DNA from: Microbacterium sp. Yaish 1 | GTDB lineage: Bacteria; Actinomycetota; Actinomycetes; Actinomycetales; Microbacteriaceae | DNA length: 64,000 nucleotides | NCBI RefSeq assembly: GCF_002245215.1 | Contig: NZ_NPMR01000002.1 | Coordinates: forward strand, 1 to 64,000 | Direction of reading: 5' to 3' | Shown here: one piece after another, positions 1-8,517 of the stretch | Numbering within the stretch: the first letter of the stretch is position 1 | How the letters are laid out: each line of letters opens with the position of its first letter | Translations under genes and position numbers: made by a program | Notes under the pieces: generated by a model | Database searches by the model: none | What the model was told of the DNA's origin: nothing | Seen by the model: only the letters and a program-made list of their open reading frames with translations

Positions 1-78
1 CCGAACCCGGAAGCTAAGCCTCACAGCGCCGATGGTACTGCAGGGGGGACCCTGTGGGAGAGTAGGACACCGCCGGAC
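1..78 (+). rRNA. 5S ribosomal RNA, 3' part (5' end outside window)
   Basis: The first 78 bases read as the second half of a bacterial 5S rRNA: a CCGAACCCGGAAG loop, then AAGCCTCACAGCGCC, GATGGTACTGCAGGGGGGAC, GGGAGAGTAGGACACCGCC and a GGA end. The 5' third is missing because the window starts inside the gene. A factor-independent terminator follows within about 15 bases, so this is the distal end of an rRNA operon read on the plus strand. The exact 3' end (about 77-79) is estimated from the conserved terminal stem. Confidence 0.95.
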
Positions 79-91
79 TTCTTTCGTAAGA

Positions 92-120
92 GGGCCACCC
101 AATGTTGGGTGGCCCTTTTT
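92..120 (+). terminator. rRNA operon terminator
   Basis: An inverted repeat with arms GGGCCACCCA and TGGGTGGCCC around a four-base loop is followed by TTTTT at 116-120. This is a classic intrinsic terminator placed directly after the 5S gene. Confidence 0.93.
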
Positions 121-164
121 CGTGCCCGCGTGACGGCTGAGTTGACTCTCGTGGCTGTGTGGTG

Positions 165-178
165 TGCAATATACTGCA
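165..178 (+). promoter_or_regulatory. Near-palindrome at the start of the GntR gene (putative autoregulatory operator)
   Basis: TGCAATATACTGCA pairs six of its seven symmetric positions and ends on the A of the ATG at 178. It contains a -10-like TATACT (170-175). An AT-rich palindrome this close to the start of a GntR-family gene is where such regulators usually bind their own promoter. Autoregulation is inferred, and the transcription start is not determined. Confidence 0.45.
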
Positions 179-834
179 TGTCGCTGACCCCCGTCTCCCG
201 TCCGTCATCGCTGCGCGACCACGCGTACACGGCGCTGCGCGACGCGATCGTGAGCGGCCGGCTCGAGCCCGGCGCGCGTCTGCGGGACAGCGAACTGGAG
301 GAGTGGCTCGGCGTGAGCCGCACGCCCATCCGCGAGGCGATCGCCCGCCTCGAACTCGCGGGCCTGGTACGCACGCGTCGCGCGAAGGCGACGGAGGTCG
401 CGCCACTCGACGAGCGCGAGGCTCTGGCCGCGCAACGCATCGCGGCCTCGCTGCACGAACTCGCCACCCGGGAGGCGGTGCCTCAGCTGACGGCGTCGGG
501 GCTCGATGCGATGCGCGCCGCCAACGAGCGCTTCGCGCTCGCGCTGCGGGTCGGCGACGTGGACTCGGCGGTGGCGGCGGACGACGACTTCCACGGCGTC
601 GTCGTGACGGCGAGTGCGAACCCCTTGCTGAGCACGTTGCTCGACCAGGTGACCCCGCTGCTGCGGCGTCTCGAACGTGCGCGATTCTCGAGCCTCGCGG
701 GGCGCGACTCCGTGTCGGCTCACGAGCGCATCATCGAGCTCGCTGCCGACGGCGACGTCGACGGAGCGGCAGCCGCGACGCGCGAGAACTGGTTGACCCT
801 CGAGCGTCTTCTGACCCATCCCGATCCCGCGTGA
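178..834 (+). CDS. GntR family (FadR/FCD type) transcriptional regulator
   Basis: This 218-residue protein has an N-terminal winged helix ([13 protein letters not shown], then [20 protein letters not shown]) typical of GntR regulators. A C-terminal all-helical FCD ligand-binding domain follows, seen in [17 protein letters not shown] and a late HERIIELA segment. The ATG at 178 is chosen because the frame open from 109 would start inside the rRNA terminator, and residues from 178 begin just before the helix-turn-helix. The ACC deaminase gene starts 25 bp after the stop on the same strand, so the two are probably co-transcribed and this protein probably controls acdS. FCD regulators bind small carboxylates; ACC or a related amino acid is a plausible but unproven effector. 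Confidence 0.87.
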   Translation: MSLTPVSRPSSLRDHAYTALRDAIVSGRLEPGARLRDSELEEWLGVSRTPIREAIARLELAGLVRTRRAKATEVAPLDEREALAAQRIAASLHELATREAVPQLTASGLDAMRAANERFALALRVGDVDSAVAADDDFHGVVVTASANPLLSTLLDQVTPLLRRLERARFSSLAGRDSVSAHERIIELAADGDVDGAAAATRENWLTLERLLTHPDPA

Positions 835-859
835 GCTCCACCCGACTCCAGGAGAACCC

Positions 860-1882
860 ATGTCCCTCGCCGACTTCCCGCGCCACCCGTTGACCTTCGG
901 TCCGAGCCCGGTCCATCCTCTCGATCGTCTGTCGGCGCATCTCGGGGGTGCGCGGATCTGGGCCAAGCGGGAGGACGTGTCGAGCGGTCTCGCCTACGGC
1001 GGCAACAAGACCCGCAAGCTCGAGTACATCGTTCCCGACGCGCTCGCACAGGGCGCTGACACGCTCGTGTCGATCGGCGGTATTCAGTCGAACCACACGC
1101 GTCAGGTCGCTGCGGTCGCCGCCCACCTCGGACTCCGCGCCGTGGTCGTCCAGGAGAACTGGGTCGACTGGCCGGATGCCGTCAACGACCGTGTCGGCAA
1201 CATCCTCCTCTCCCGCTTGATGGGCGCCGACGTGCGTCTCTCGCCCGCAGGATTCGACATCGGCTTCCGGGACTCGTGGAAGGAGGCCATTGCGGATGTC
1301 CAGGCCGCGGGCGGCAAGCCCTATGCGATTCCCGCGGGGGCGAGCGACCACCGCCTCGGCGGTCTCGGCTTCGCCAACTGGGCGCACGAGGTGCGGCAGC
1401 AGGAAGAGCAGCTCGGGGTGTTCTTCGACACGATCGTGGTCTGCACGGTGACGGGGTCGACCCACGCGGGGATGGTGGCCGGCTTCGCAGACCTCGCGGC
1501 CAACTTCGGCGACCGGCCGCGGCGTGTCCTCGGGATCGATGCATCGGCGACGATCGAGAAGACCCGCGCCCAGGTCGAGCGCATCGCGCGCCGTACGGCC
1601 GAGCTGATCGGTGTCGGCCGTGAGCTTCGTGACGACGAGATTCAGGTGTTGGAGGGCTGGGCGGGAGAGAAGTACGGCATTCCTGTCGCTTCCACGGACG
1701 AGGCGATCCACCTCACGGGCCGGCTCGAGGGGGTCATCCTCGACCCTGTCTACGAGGGAAAGTCCATGGCGGGTCTGATCGACCTGGTCTCCTCCCGCGA
1801 CATCCCCGCCGAGTCGAACGTGCTCTACGCGCACCTGGGCGGCCAGCCGGCGATCAACGCCTACAGCGGCCGCTACCACTGA
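860..1882 (+). CDS. acdS: 1-aminocyclopropane-1-carboxylate (ACC) deaminase
   Basis: A 340-residue cytoplasmic PLP enzyme of the tryptophan-synthase-beta fold. It opens the cyclopropane ring of ACC, the plant ethylene precursor, to give 2-oxobutyrate and ammonia. The PLP lysine is K50 in [10 protein letters not shown], followed by [10 protein letters not shown]. The residues that separate true ACC deaminases from D-cysteine desulfhydrases are present: glutamate E299 in DPVYEGKSM and leucine L326 in YAHLGGQPA, matching E295 and L322 of the Pseudomonas enzymes. Length is normal for the family. AGGAG lies five bases before the ATG. The GntR gene upstream is the likely regulator. Presence of acdS suggests contact with plants. 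Confidence 0.93.
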   Translation: MSLADFPRHPLTFGPSPVHPLDRLSAHLGGARIWAKREDVSSGLAYGGNKTRKLEYIVPDALAQGADTLVSIGGIQSNHTRQVAAVAAHLGLRAVVVQENWVDWPDAVNDRVGNILLSRLMGADVRLSPAGFDIGFRDSWKEAIADVQAAGGKPYAIPAGASDHRLGGLGFANWAHEVRQQEEQLGVFFDTIVVCTVTGSTHAGMVAGFADLAANFGDRPRRVLGIDASATIEKTRAQVERIARRTAELIGVGRELRDDEIQVLEGWAGEKYGIPVASTDEAIHLTGRLEGVILDPVYEGKSMAGLIDLVSSRDIPAESNVLYAHLGGQPAINAYSGRYH

Positions 1883-1888
1883 ACGGCG

Positions 1889-3013
1889 TCAGTGTCGCGT
1901 CGAGGCCGTCACGGTGAACTTGGGGTCACGAGCGATCTGACGCGTCGGCCCGATGATCCGCTCGAGCTCGGGGCGGTACCGCAGGGCGGAGTTCCACACG
2001 CACCAGAGCTCGCCGCCGGGGCGCAGCACCCGAGCGGCGTCTCGGAACAGGCGCGGCGCGACGCGGTCGCTCACAGCGGCGCCGGAGTGGAACGGCGGGT
2101 TCAGCGCGATCAGAGATGCACTCGCGTTCGGCCGGCGAGACAGCAGGTCGTCGCGAGCGACCTCGACGCGGTCGGAGACTCCGTTGGCGTGCATGGTGGC
2201 GGTCGCAGACGCGACGGCCACGGCGGACTGATCGGAGGCGTAGACACGGGCGCCCGGGTGGCGCCGAGCCCACGTGGCCGCGACGACGCCCGTACCGCAC
2301 GCGAAATCGATCCACGGGTCCTCAGCGGTGCCGCCCGCGGGGGAGGACGGGAGGTTCGCGAGCAGCAGCCGCGTGCCGATGTCGATGCGCGCGCCGGCGA
2401 AGGCGCCTCCGAAGGCGCGGATCTCGAGTCCATCGATCCGGGCCGCGCGCGCCTGGGGAGGCGAGACCGCGCGAGGTGTCCGCGCGATGAGCACCCGGGA
2501 CTTCGCTCGCGCGTGCGTGACATCGACCCGCTCGAAGGCGCCGCGCAGGACGTCGTTCATCGCGATGGTCATGTGCTTGACACGGCCACCGGCGTAGACG
2601 ACGACATCGGGGGATGCCGCTGCCGCGACGGTCGCCGCGATGTCGGCCAGGGCCTCGAGCGAGCGAGGCAGGCGGAGCAGCACGACGTGGGCGGCGGAGA
2701 CGAGCGCTGCATCGAGCGGGAGTGAGCCGAATGTCGCCTGCGGCATGAGACGCTTCGCGTTGGCGGCGAGAGCGGCCTCGCCGCTCAGGGGATCCTGGTG
2801 GACCCGGATGCCCTGGGCTCCCGAGGCCGCGGCGCCCAGGGTGAGCGCTCCGTAGCTGTCTCCGATGATGGTCAACTCGCCCGGCCCGATCGCTGCGCGG
2901 GCCGCGCTGGATTCGTCGAGGATCAAGTGGTCGGCGCCGTCTGCGGCGACCAGGCCGGGCGCCTCGACATCGGGCCAGCGGCGGAGACGGGACAGATCGA
3001 GCGCGCCGGACAC
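1889..3013 (-). CDS. Class I SAM-dependent methyltransferase, RsmC/RlmG-type rRNA guanine-N2 methyltransferase
   Basis: A 374-residue protein with two halves, as in RsmC and RlmG. The N-terminal half looks like a degenerate methyltransferase fold. The C-terminal half carries the SAM-binding segment WIDFACGTGVVAATWARR and the substrate motif LNPPFH, followed by RVLRPGGELWCVWNS. NPPF is the catalytic motif of N2-guanine and related N-methyltransferases, so an rRNA guanine target is likely; RsmC and RlmG cannot be separated by reading. It starts at a GTG with a TAGGCT hexamer seven bases upstream (leaderless type). It ends six bases from the end of acdS, tail to tail. Confidence 0.82.
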   Translation of the reverse strand: MSGALDLSRLRRWPDVEAPGLVAADGADHLILDESSAARAAIGPGELTIIGDSYGALTLGAAASGAQGIRVHQDPLSGEAALAANAKRLMPQATFGSLPLDAALVSAAHVVLLRLPRSLEALADIAATVAAAASPDVVVYAGGRVKHMTIAMNDVLRGAFERVDVTHARAKSRVLIARTPRAVSPPQARAARIDGLEIRAFGGAFAGARIDIGTRLLLANLPSSPAGGTAEDPWIDFACGTGVVAATWARRHPGARVYASDQSAVAVASATATMHANGVSDRVEVARDDLLSRRPNASASLIALNPPFHSGAAVSDRVAPRLFRDAARVLRPGGELWCVWNSALRYRPELERIIGPTRQIARDPKFTVTASTRH

Positions 3014-3020
3014 CCGGGTA

Positions 3021-3026
3021 AGCCTA
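3021..3026 (-). promoter_or_regulatory. -10 hexamer for leaderless methyltransferase mRNA
   Basis: TAGGCT on the minus strand lies seven bases before the GTG start at 3013, and no Shine-Dalgarno sequence lies between. The same hexamer and spacing recur before several other genes in this window. Confidence 0.5.
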
Positions 3027-3081
3027 GTGCGATCGAATGCAAGGGCTCGTCGGACGGCCGTGGAGCGCGCAGACTGAACGC

Positions 3082-3477
3082 ATGAGAACCGTGCTTCGCT
3101 GGCTGCTCGCCGGCGCCATGATCTTCGCCGGTCTGAGCCACCTGTTCTGGGCGCGACGCGACTTCCAGGCGCAGGTGCCGGATGCCATCGTCGACAAGCT
3201 TCCGATCGATCGCGACGGCGTGGTCGTCGCCTCGGGCGCCGTCGAGGCTCTGTTCGGGGTGGCCCTTCTCGCGCTGCCGCGCGAGCGCTCGCGAATCGGC
3301 GCCCTGCTCGCGGCTTTCTTCATCGCGGTCTTTCCCGGCAACGTCGACCAATGGCGGAAGGGACGCAGCGCGTTCGGGCTCGACACCGATCGGCGTCGCT
3401 TCGTCCGGCTCTTCTTCCAGCCGGTGCTCGTCGCGTGGGCGTGGTGGTCGACGCGTCAGCCGCGCGACACCGCGTAA
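3082..3477 (+). CDS. DoxX-like small membrane protein
   Basis: A 131-residue protein with about four hydrophobic segments. The first is LRWLLAGAMIFAGLSHLFW; later ones are VEALFGVALLAL, IGALLAAFFIAVFPGN and a final segment near VLVAWAWW. The pattern LAGAMIFAGLSHLFW with a later FPGNVDQW matches DoxX/DoxD-type membrane proteins, often linked to quinone or thiol redox chemistry. The function here is not known. The ATG at 3082 starts just before the first membrane segment; a CAGACT hexamer six bases upstream could be a -10 for leaderless transcription. The last 22 bases overlap the end of the convergent response-regulator gene. Confidence 0.7.
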   Translation: MRTVLRWLLAGAMIFAGLSHLFWARRDFQAQVPDAIVDKLPIDRDGVVVASGAVEALFGVALLALPRERSRIGALLAAFFIAVFPGNVDQWRKGRSAFGLDTDRRRFVRLFFQPVLVAWAWWSTRQPRDTA

Positions 3478-4109
3478 CGGTGTTCCGGCCGGCCCGTCGA
3501 GCCGTAACGCAGCCGCACCTCGACGACGCCTCGGCCGGCCATCGTGGCGAGATGACGCTGCGCCGTCGCGCGTGAGATGCCGCACTCGGCCGCGATCTCA
3601 CCTGCCGACGCCTCTCGGCTGCCGAGTGTCGTGAGGATCATCTGCTCGGTCGCCGAGCGCGTCGTCGTCACGGGACCGCCGTGGACGATCGACAGTGCTC
3701 GGTCGACGTCGTCCTGCTCGAGCTCGACGGCATCGAGGACGTTGCGGTAGCGGGCGTACCGCTCGAGGCGCTCGCGCAATGCTCGCGCCTCGAAGGGCTT
3801 GATCAGGTAGCCGATGGCGCCGGCGCGCAGAGCGCGGCGCACCGTCTCGGCGTCGGCCGCGGCCGACAGCACGATGGCATCGACGTCGATCGAGCGCACG
3901 AGCTCGACACCTTCGCCGTCGGGCAGGTAGTTGTCGACGAGAACGAGGTCGGGTCGCTGCTCCGCGATAGCGGAGCGGGCGGCCGCGACGGACCGGGCCG
4001 GCTCGAGCGCCCGGAAACCGGGCACCGCGTCTACCGCGTCGCGGTGCAGGCCGGCGACGCGGAAGTCGTCGTCGACGACGAGCACGCGCAGCGGGTCAGT
4101 CGTGGTCAT
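3456..4109 (-). CDS. Two-component response regulator, CitB/DcuR (DctR) family
   Basis: A 217-residue regulator. The N-terminal receiver domain has the acidic pocket DDD near residue 11, the phospho-acceptor aspartate in LVLVDNYLPDG, and the conserved lysine in GYLIKPFEARALRERL. The C-terminal winged helix (MILTTLGSREASAGEIAAECGISRATAQRHLATMA) is the CitB/DcuR kind. The ATG at 4109 is used because it overlaps the stop of the sensor kinase gene by ATGA (4106-4109) and starts right before the receiver; the longer open frame only adds arginine-rich residues. It should activate the divergent CitMHS transporter in response to citrate or another dicarboxylate or tricarboxylate, as in known CitAB and DctSR pairs. 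Confidence 0.88.
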   Translation of the reverse strand: MTTTDPLRVLVVDDDFRVAGLHRDAVDAVPGFRALEPARSVAAARSAIAEQRPDLVLVDNYLPDGEGVELVRSIDVDAIVLSAAADAETVRRALRAGAIGYLIKPFEARALRERLERYARYRNVLDAVELEQDDVDRALSIVHGGPVTTTRSATEQMILTTLGSREASAGEIAAECGISRATAQRHLATMAGRGVVEVRLRYGSTGRPEHRYAVSRG

Positions 4110-5764
4110 GAGCCGTCCTCCTCGGGGCGGGACGCGGTGGGGTCGTGGGATGCGGCGGTGCGGAGCACGCCGGGCAGACGCGCGGCGAAGACGGCTCCGG
4201 ATGCCGCGGGGCCGGGGCCACCGGGATCGATCAGCCACACGTCGCCGCCCAGACGGCGCGCGAGCTCGCGCGACAGCGGCAATCCGATCCCGCGCCCTCG
4301 GACGCGGTCGTCGCTCGGCTCGGTCGACGGCGCGAACACATCGCGGCCGGCCGGAACCCCCGGTCCCGAATCGGCGACGGTCGTCACGAGCGCATCGCCG
4401 TCGCCGAGGAAAGTGACCTCGACCCAGCGGGGCTCAGTTCCGCGCCCGGCGGCCGTCACCGCGTTGTCGATGAGATTGCCGATGACTGCGGCGGCATCCT
4501 CCACGCGCGCGAGCTCGCCGAGCACGAGGGTGTCCTCGCCGACCGCGATGCTCACACCGCTCGTGGCCGCGTCGGCCGCTTTCGCCGCGAGCAGGGCCTG
4601 CAGGAACAGGTCGTCGACTCGCTCGATGTGTGCGACGGCTGTCGGCACGCTGCCCCGCTCCAGCAGCTCGTCGAGGAACGCCCGCGCGTCGGCGACCCGC
4701 TCGGCGTCGATCAGGCCCGCGGCGACGTGCAGACGATTCGAGAACTCGTGCCGCTGCACCCGGAGGGCACCGGTCACGGTCTGGACCGAGGAGAGCTGCT
4801 CGCCGAGCTCGGCGACATCCGTCCGGTCGCGGACGATGACGACGTCGCCGAGCTCGCGGCCACCGCGCCGCACAGGATGGACGTCCACGGCCACCACGCG
4901 CGCGCCCACCACGACGTCATGCAGGGGGATCCCGCCCGCGATCGCGGACATGACGGTCTCGGGCAGGGGCAGCGCGGTGAGAGGCCTGCCCACCGAGCCC
5001 TCGATCCCGAGCAGCCGTTCTGCCGCCTTCGACGCGACGCGGACGATGCCGTTCTCATCGAGGGCGAGCACGCCGTCGCCGATGCCGTCGAGCACGGCGC
5101 TCTGCTGCTGCACGAGGGCCGTCAGTTCCTCCGGCTGCAGTCCCAGGGTCGTCTTCTCCCAGCGGCGACGCAGGACGGAGCCCGCCGCGACGCCGACGCC
5201 GAGCGCGAGCAGCGCGGCGATCCCGATCGCGAGCAGGACCGTCGGCAGGTCATCGAGTACGCTGCCCTCTTCGAAGCCCACGCTCACCTCGCCGACCGGC
5301 TCACCGCCGTCGGGCGCCAGGACGGGCACCTTCGCCCGCGCCGACCGTCCGAGGGTTCCGACCTCCCAGTCGACGACCTCCTCGCCGGCGAGGACACGAT
5401 CGAACGGGGTCGACACGGTCTCGCCGAGCCGCTGCGGGTTGGGATGCGCGAGTCGGATGCCGTGATCGTCCGTGATCACGACGAAGAGTGCATCCGTCCG
5501 CTCGGCGACGGCCGCGGCGGTGTGCTGCAGCGGCCCCTCGATGAGATCGGCGGCGGCCGGGGTGCCCGGGTCGGCCGACCACCGGGCGACGGCGGCTCGC
5601 ACCTCCGGCGCCGCCGCGACCGAGCGAGCGATGTTGAGGGCGTTCTCCTCCGCCGCTGCGCGCACCTGCGTCACCGCGATCACGGCGAACGCGGCCGTGC
5701 ACACGAGCAGCACGGTGGCGACGACCGCCAGCTGCACGAGGAAGAGCCGCGTGGTGAACCGCAT
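4106..5764 (-). CDS. Sensor histidine kinase, CitA/DcuS family
   Basis: A 552-residue membrane kinase. The first transmembrane helix (LFLVQLAVVATVLLVCTAAFAVIAV) leads to an extracytoplasmic sensor domain with LFVVITDDHGIRLAHPNPQR, typical of CitA/DcuS PAS-like carboxylate sensors. A second helix (VLLAIGIAALLALGVGVAAG) follows, then a cytoplasmic PAS domain (ILDGIGDGVLALDENGIVRV type). The histidine segment RVQRHEFSNRLHV is the family hallmark, and NLIDNAVTAAGRG with GRGIGLPLS forms the ATPase core. GAGGAGGG precedes the ATG at 5764. It is translationally coupled to the response regulator (ATGA overlap) and divergent from the citrate transporter, so citrate is the likely signal. Confidence 0.9.
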   Translation of the reverse strand: MRFTTRLFLVQLAVVATVLLVCTAAFAVIAVTQVRAAAEENALNIARSVAAAPEVRAAVARWSADPGTPAAADLIEGPLQHTAAAVAERTDALFVVITDDHGIRLAHPNPQRLGETVSTPFDRVLAGEEVVDWEVGTLGRSARAKVPVLAPDGGEPVGEVSVGFEEGSVLDDLPTVLLAIGIAALLALGVGVAAGSVLRRRWEKTTLGLQPEELTALVQQQSAVLDGIGDGVLALDENGIVRVASKAAERLLGIEGSVGRPLTALPLPETVMSAIAGGIPLHDVVVGARVVAVDVHPVRRGGRELGDVVIVRDRTDVAELGEQLSSVQTVTGALRVQRHEFSNRLHVAAGLIDAERVADARAFLDELLERGSVPTAVAHIERVDDLFLQALLAAKAADAATSGVSIAVGEDTLVLGELARVEDAAAVIGNLIDNAVTAAGRGTEPRWVEVTFLGDGDALVTTVADSGPGVPAGRDVFAPSTEPSDDRVRGRGIGLPLSRELARRLGGDVWLIDPGGPGPAASGAVFAARLPGVLRTAASHDPTASRPEEDGS

Positions 5765-5916
5765 CCGACCCTCCTCGCTCGCGCGCAGAATGCGCAGAAC
5801 ACACGCTACGCGCTCAAGTCGCCGGAATGCGCCCAAGCGCGCGACTCGGGCGCGACGCGGCCTAAGTTCGACGGATCGCACCGCTGGCCCGTGCGCCCGC
5901 CGACGAAGGAGTCGAC
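5765..5916. promoter_or_regulatory. Divergent promoter region of the sensor kinase and citrate transporter
   Basis: These 152 bases hold the promoters for both directions. A direct repeat GCGCAGAA occurs at 5783-5790 and 5792-5799, nine bases apart, in the kinase leader. TAGCGT (5808 to 5803, minus strand) and TAAGTT (5863-5868, plus strand) are possible -10 hexamers. GAAGGAG precedes the transporter ATG at 5917. Tandem repeats with a near-helical period are what a response regulator could bind; this is inferred only. Confidence 0.45.
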
Positions 5917-7446
5917 ATGACCCACCCCGCCATCCTCGCGGCCGCTGCCGCCGCAGACGAGGGCTACGACCTCGCCTTCATCCCGCCCGAGGGCGTGCTC
6001 GTCGCGCTCGGGTTCACGATGGTGCTCACCTTCATGGCGCTCATCATGACCCGCCGGCTCACCCCGATGGTCGCCCTCATCCTCGTGCCGACGGCCTTCG
6101 GCCTCTTCGCCGGCGCCGGCCTGGGTCTCGGCGACATGATCATCGACGCCATCACGAGCATGGCGCCGACGGCGGCACTGCTCATGTTCGCGATCATGTA
6201 CTTCGGCATCATGATCGACGTGGGCCTGTTCGACCCGCTCATCCGGGTCATCACGCGCGTGCTGAAGGACGACCCCGCGAAGGTCGTGCTCGGCACCGCC
6301 GTGCTCGCCGCGGTCGTCTCGCTCGACGGCGACGGCTCGACGACCTTCATCATCACGACCTCGGCGATGTTGCCGATCTATCTGCGCCTGGGCATGAGCC
6401 CGGTCGTGCTCACGTGCGTCGCGGGCCTGATGAACGGCACGATGAACATCGTTCCGTGGGGCGGTCCGACGGTGCGCGCAGCGTCGGCGCTCGGCCTGCA
6501 GCCGACCGACGTCTTCGTGCCGATGCTGCCCTCGCTCGCGGCCGGCATCGTCGTCTCGCTGACCTTCGCCTGGTTCCTCGGGCTCTCGGAGCGTCGCCGG
6601 CTCGCCGGCAGCGTCGACACGTCCCGCCTCGGCGGGGGAGACGGCGTGCTCGGCGGCCCGAAGCTCTTCCGCGGCGCCGATCCCCGCCCGGGCGCTCTCG
6701 CGACGCTGCGCACCGGCAACGTCGTGACCGTGCGCGGCCGGAAGCCGGTTCCGGCGGCGCAGTGGGTCGAGGAGCGCGACACCGCGATGGCCGACACCAT
6801 GCTCGACCCGAACCGTGCGACCCTGCGTCCGCGCCTGGTGTGGGTCAACCTCGCCCTCACGCTCGTGGTGATGGTCCTGCTGGTGCTCGACCTGTTCCCG
6901 CTCGCCTACGTGTTCATGGTGGGTGCGGCACTCGCGCTCGTCATCAACTTCCCGAAGCTCAAGCAGCAGGCCGATGAGATCGTCGCCCACGCGCCGTCGA
7001 TCGTCGGCGTGGTCTCGATGGTGCTCGCCGCGGGCGTGCTCGTGGGCGTGCTGAACGGCACCGGGATGGTGGCGGCGATGGCCTCGTGGGTCACCGAAGT
7101 GATCCCGTCGCAGCTCGGACCGCACCTGGCGGTGATCACGGGCGTCCTGTCGATCCCGTTCACGTTCTTCATGTCGAACGACGCCTTCTACTTCGGCATC
7201 CTCCCGATCCTCGCCGAGAGCGCCGCGACCTACGGCATCGAGCCGGTCGAGATGGCGCGCGCATCCATCACGGGACAGCCGGTCCATCTGCAGAGCCCGC
7301 TCGTTCCCGCGATCCTGCTGCTGGTGTCGCTCGCGAACGTCAACCTCGGCGACCACCACAAGAAGGTGCTGTGGCGCGCGTCGATCGTCTCGCTCGTCAT
7401 GCTCGCCGTCGCCGTGCTCGTCGGGGTGGTGCCCTTCGCGGCGTGA
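5917..7446 (+). CDS. CitMHS family citrate/divalent-metal:proton symporter
   Basis: A 509-residue polytopic membrane protein with about eleven hydrophobic segments. The motif VVSLDGDGSTTFIITTSAMLP (around residues 132-152) and the later IPFTFFMSNDAFYFGILP are hallmarks of CitMHS transporters. These import citrate complexed with Mg2+ or Ca2+ together with protons. A charged cytoplasmic loop lies near residues 225-310, between the two membrane halves. A good ribosome site precedes the ATG. It is divergent from a CitA/CitB-type two-component system, a common arrangement in which the system switches the transporter on when citrate is present. Confidence 0.92.
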   Translation: MTHPAILAAAAAADEGYDLAFIPPEGVLVALGFTMVLTFMALIMTRRLTPMVALILVPTAFGLFAGAGLGLGDMIIDAITSMAPTAALLMFAIMYFGIMIDVGLFDPLIRVITRVLKDDPAKVVLGTAVLAAVVSLDGDGSTTFIITTSAMLPIYLRLGMSPVVLTCVAGLMNGTMNIVPWGGPTVRAASALGLQPTDVFVPMLPSLAAGIVVSLTFAWFLGLSERRRLAGSVDTSRLGGGDGVLGGPKLFRGADPRPGALATLRTGNVVTVRGRKPVPAAQWVEERDTAMADTMLDPNRATLRPRLVWVNLALTLVVMVLLVLDLFPLAYVFMVGAALALVINFPKLKQQADEIVAHAPSIVGVVSMVLAAGVLVGVLNGTGMVAAMASWVTEVIPSQLGPHLAVITGVLSIPFTFFMSNDAFYFGILPILAESAATYGIEPVEMARASITGQPVHLQSPLVPAILLLVSLANVNLGDHHKKVLWRASIVSLVMLAVAVLVGVVPFAA

Positions 7447-7452
7447 GGGCGC

Positions 7453-8466
7453 TCAGCTCTCCTGCGGGTAGCGCACGCCGATCTGAGCGCGGATGTCGTC
7501 GAGGACGCCCATGATCGCGACGGTCTCGGCGATCGGCAGGATGTCGCCGTCGGTCCGCCCGGCGGCGACGAGGGCCTCGGCCTCGAGCGCCTGGAACTGC
7601 ATCCCGCGCCCCTCGATCTCGGACCGGTACTCCTCGAGGACGGTGCCGTCATGCGAGAGGACCCGGAAGTCGGTGGCGGCGTACCAGACGCCCGAGATCT
7701 CGATGCGGGCCTCGGTTCCGACGATATGAGCGGTGTTGGGCCCGGCACCGCGCGAGGACGACACGGTGGTCGAGACCGCACCCGAGGGGTGCGTCATGAC
7801 CGTGGCGACCTCGGCATCGGCGCCGGTCTCCATCAGCCGCGCGACGGCGCGGGTCTGCGTCGGCAGTCCCAGCAGGTCGCAGACGAACGAGACCGGGTAG
7901 ATGCCGAGGTCGAGCAGCGCCCCGCCGCCGAGTGACAGGTCGTTGAGCCGGTGGGCGGGATCGTCCGAGATGCGCTGCGTGTGATCGGCGAACACCGTCC
8001 GGACCTCTCCCAGGGTCCCCGCGGCGACGATCTCGCGCAGCCGCACCATGTGCGGGAGGTACCGGGTCCACATCGCCTCCATGACGAGGACGCCCGCGTC
8101 CGCCGCGAGGTCGCGCAGCGCGACGGCCTCGTCGCGGTTCAGCGTGAATGGCTTCTCGACCAGGACATGCTTGCCGTGCTGGATCGCCAGCGCGGCGGCA
8201 TCGCGGTGACCGGGGTGGGGCGTGGCGATGTAGATGATGTCGACCTCGGGATCGGCCGCGAGCTGCTCGTACGAGCCGTGGGCATGAGGGATGCCGTACT
8301 CGTCCGCGAAGCGGGCGGCGGACTCCTGCGTCCGCGAGCCGACCGCCACGACCTCGCGGCCGGCCGTCCGCAGATCGCGGGTGAACGCGTGGGCGATCCC
8401 GCCGGTCGCCAGGATGCCCCACCGCAGGCCGGCGTGCGAGGCGCCGGAGGTCGTCTGATTCGTCAT
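7453..8466 (-). CDS. Gfo/Idh/MocA family oxidoreductase
   Basis: A 337-residue NAD(P)-dependent dehydrogenase. The N-terminal Rossmann motif is RWGILATGGIAHAF. The family signature HVLVEKPFTLN, with the conserved EKP, follows about a hundred residues later. The C-terminal half is the alpha/beta substrate domain (GGGALLDLGIYPVSFVCDLLG). Substrates of the family are sugars, inositols or trans-dihydrodiols; the exact one cannot be read from sequence. The start has a TAGGCT hexamer six bases upstream and no ribosome site, which suggests a leaderless mRNA. It ends six bases from the citrate transporter, tail to tail. Confidence 0.87.
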   Translation of the reverse strand: MTNQTTSGASHAGLRWGILATGGIAHAFTRDLRTAGREVVAVGSRTQESAARFADEYGIPHAHGSYEQLAADPEVDIIYIATPHPGHRDAAALAIQHGKHVLVEKPFTLNRDEAVALRDLAADAGVLVMEAMWTRYLPHMVRLREIVAAGTLGEVRTVFADHTQRISDDPAHRLNDLSLGGGALLDLGIYPVSFVCDLLGLPTQTRAVARLMETGADAEVATVMTHPSGAVSTTVSSSRGAGPNTAHIVGTEARIEISGVWYAATDFRVLSHDGTVLEEYRSEIEGRGMQFQALEAEALVAAGRTDGDILPIAETVAIMGVLDDIRAQIGVRYPQES

Positions 8467-8472
8467 ACCGCG

Positions 8473-8511
8473 AGCCTAGCCAGGGGTGCGCCCGCGCGCG
8501 CGGCGTAGGCT
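8473..8511. promoter_or_regulatory. Divergent pair of leaderless promoters
   Basis: TAGGCT reads leftward at 8478-8473, six bases before the ATG at 8466. The same TAGGCT reads rightward at 8506-8511, six bases before the GTG at 8518. Neither gene has a Shine-Dalgarno sequence, so both are likely transcribed from their first codon. Confidence 0.55.
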
Positions 8512-8517
8512 CGCAGG

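Noticed and set aside
142..175. TTGACT/TATACT as a sigma-70 promoter for the GntR gene
   Set aside because: The spacer is 22 bases, too long for normal use. The TATACT also sits only two bases before the ATG, so it is reported only as part of the palindrome.
109..177. Upstream GntR start at 109
   Set aside because: It would begin inside the rRNA terminator hairpin, and the extra residues are not conserved-looking. The ATG at 178 directly precedes the helix-turn-helix.
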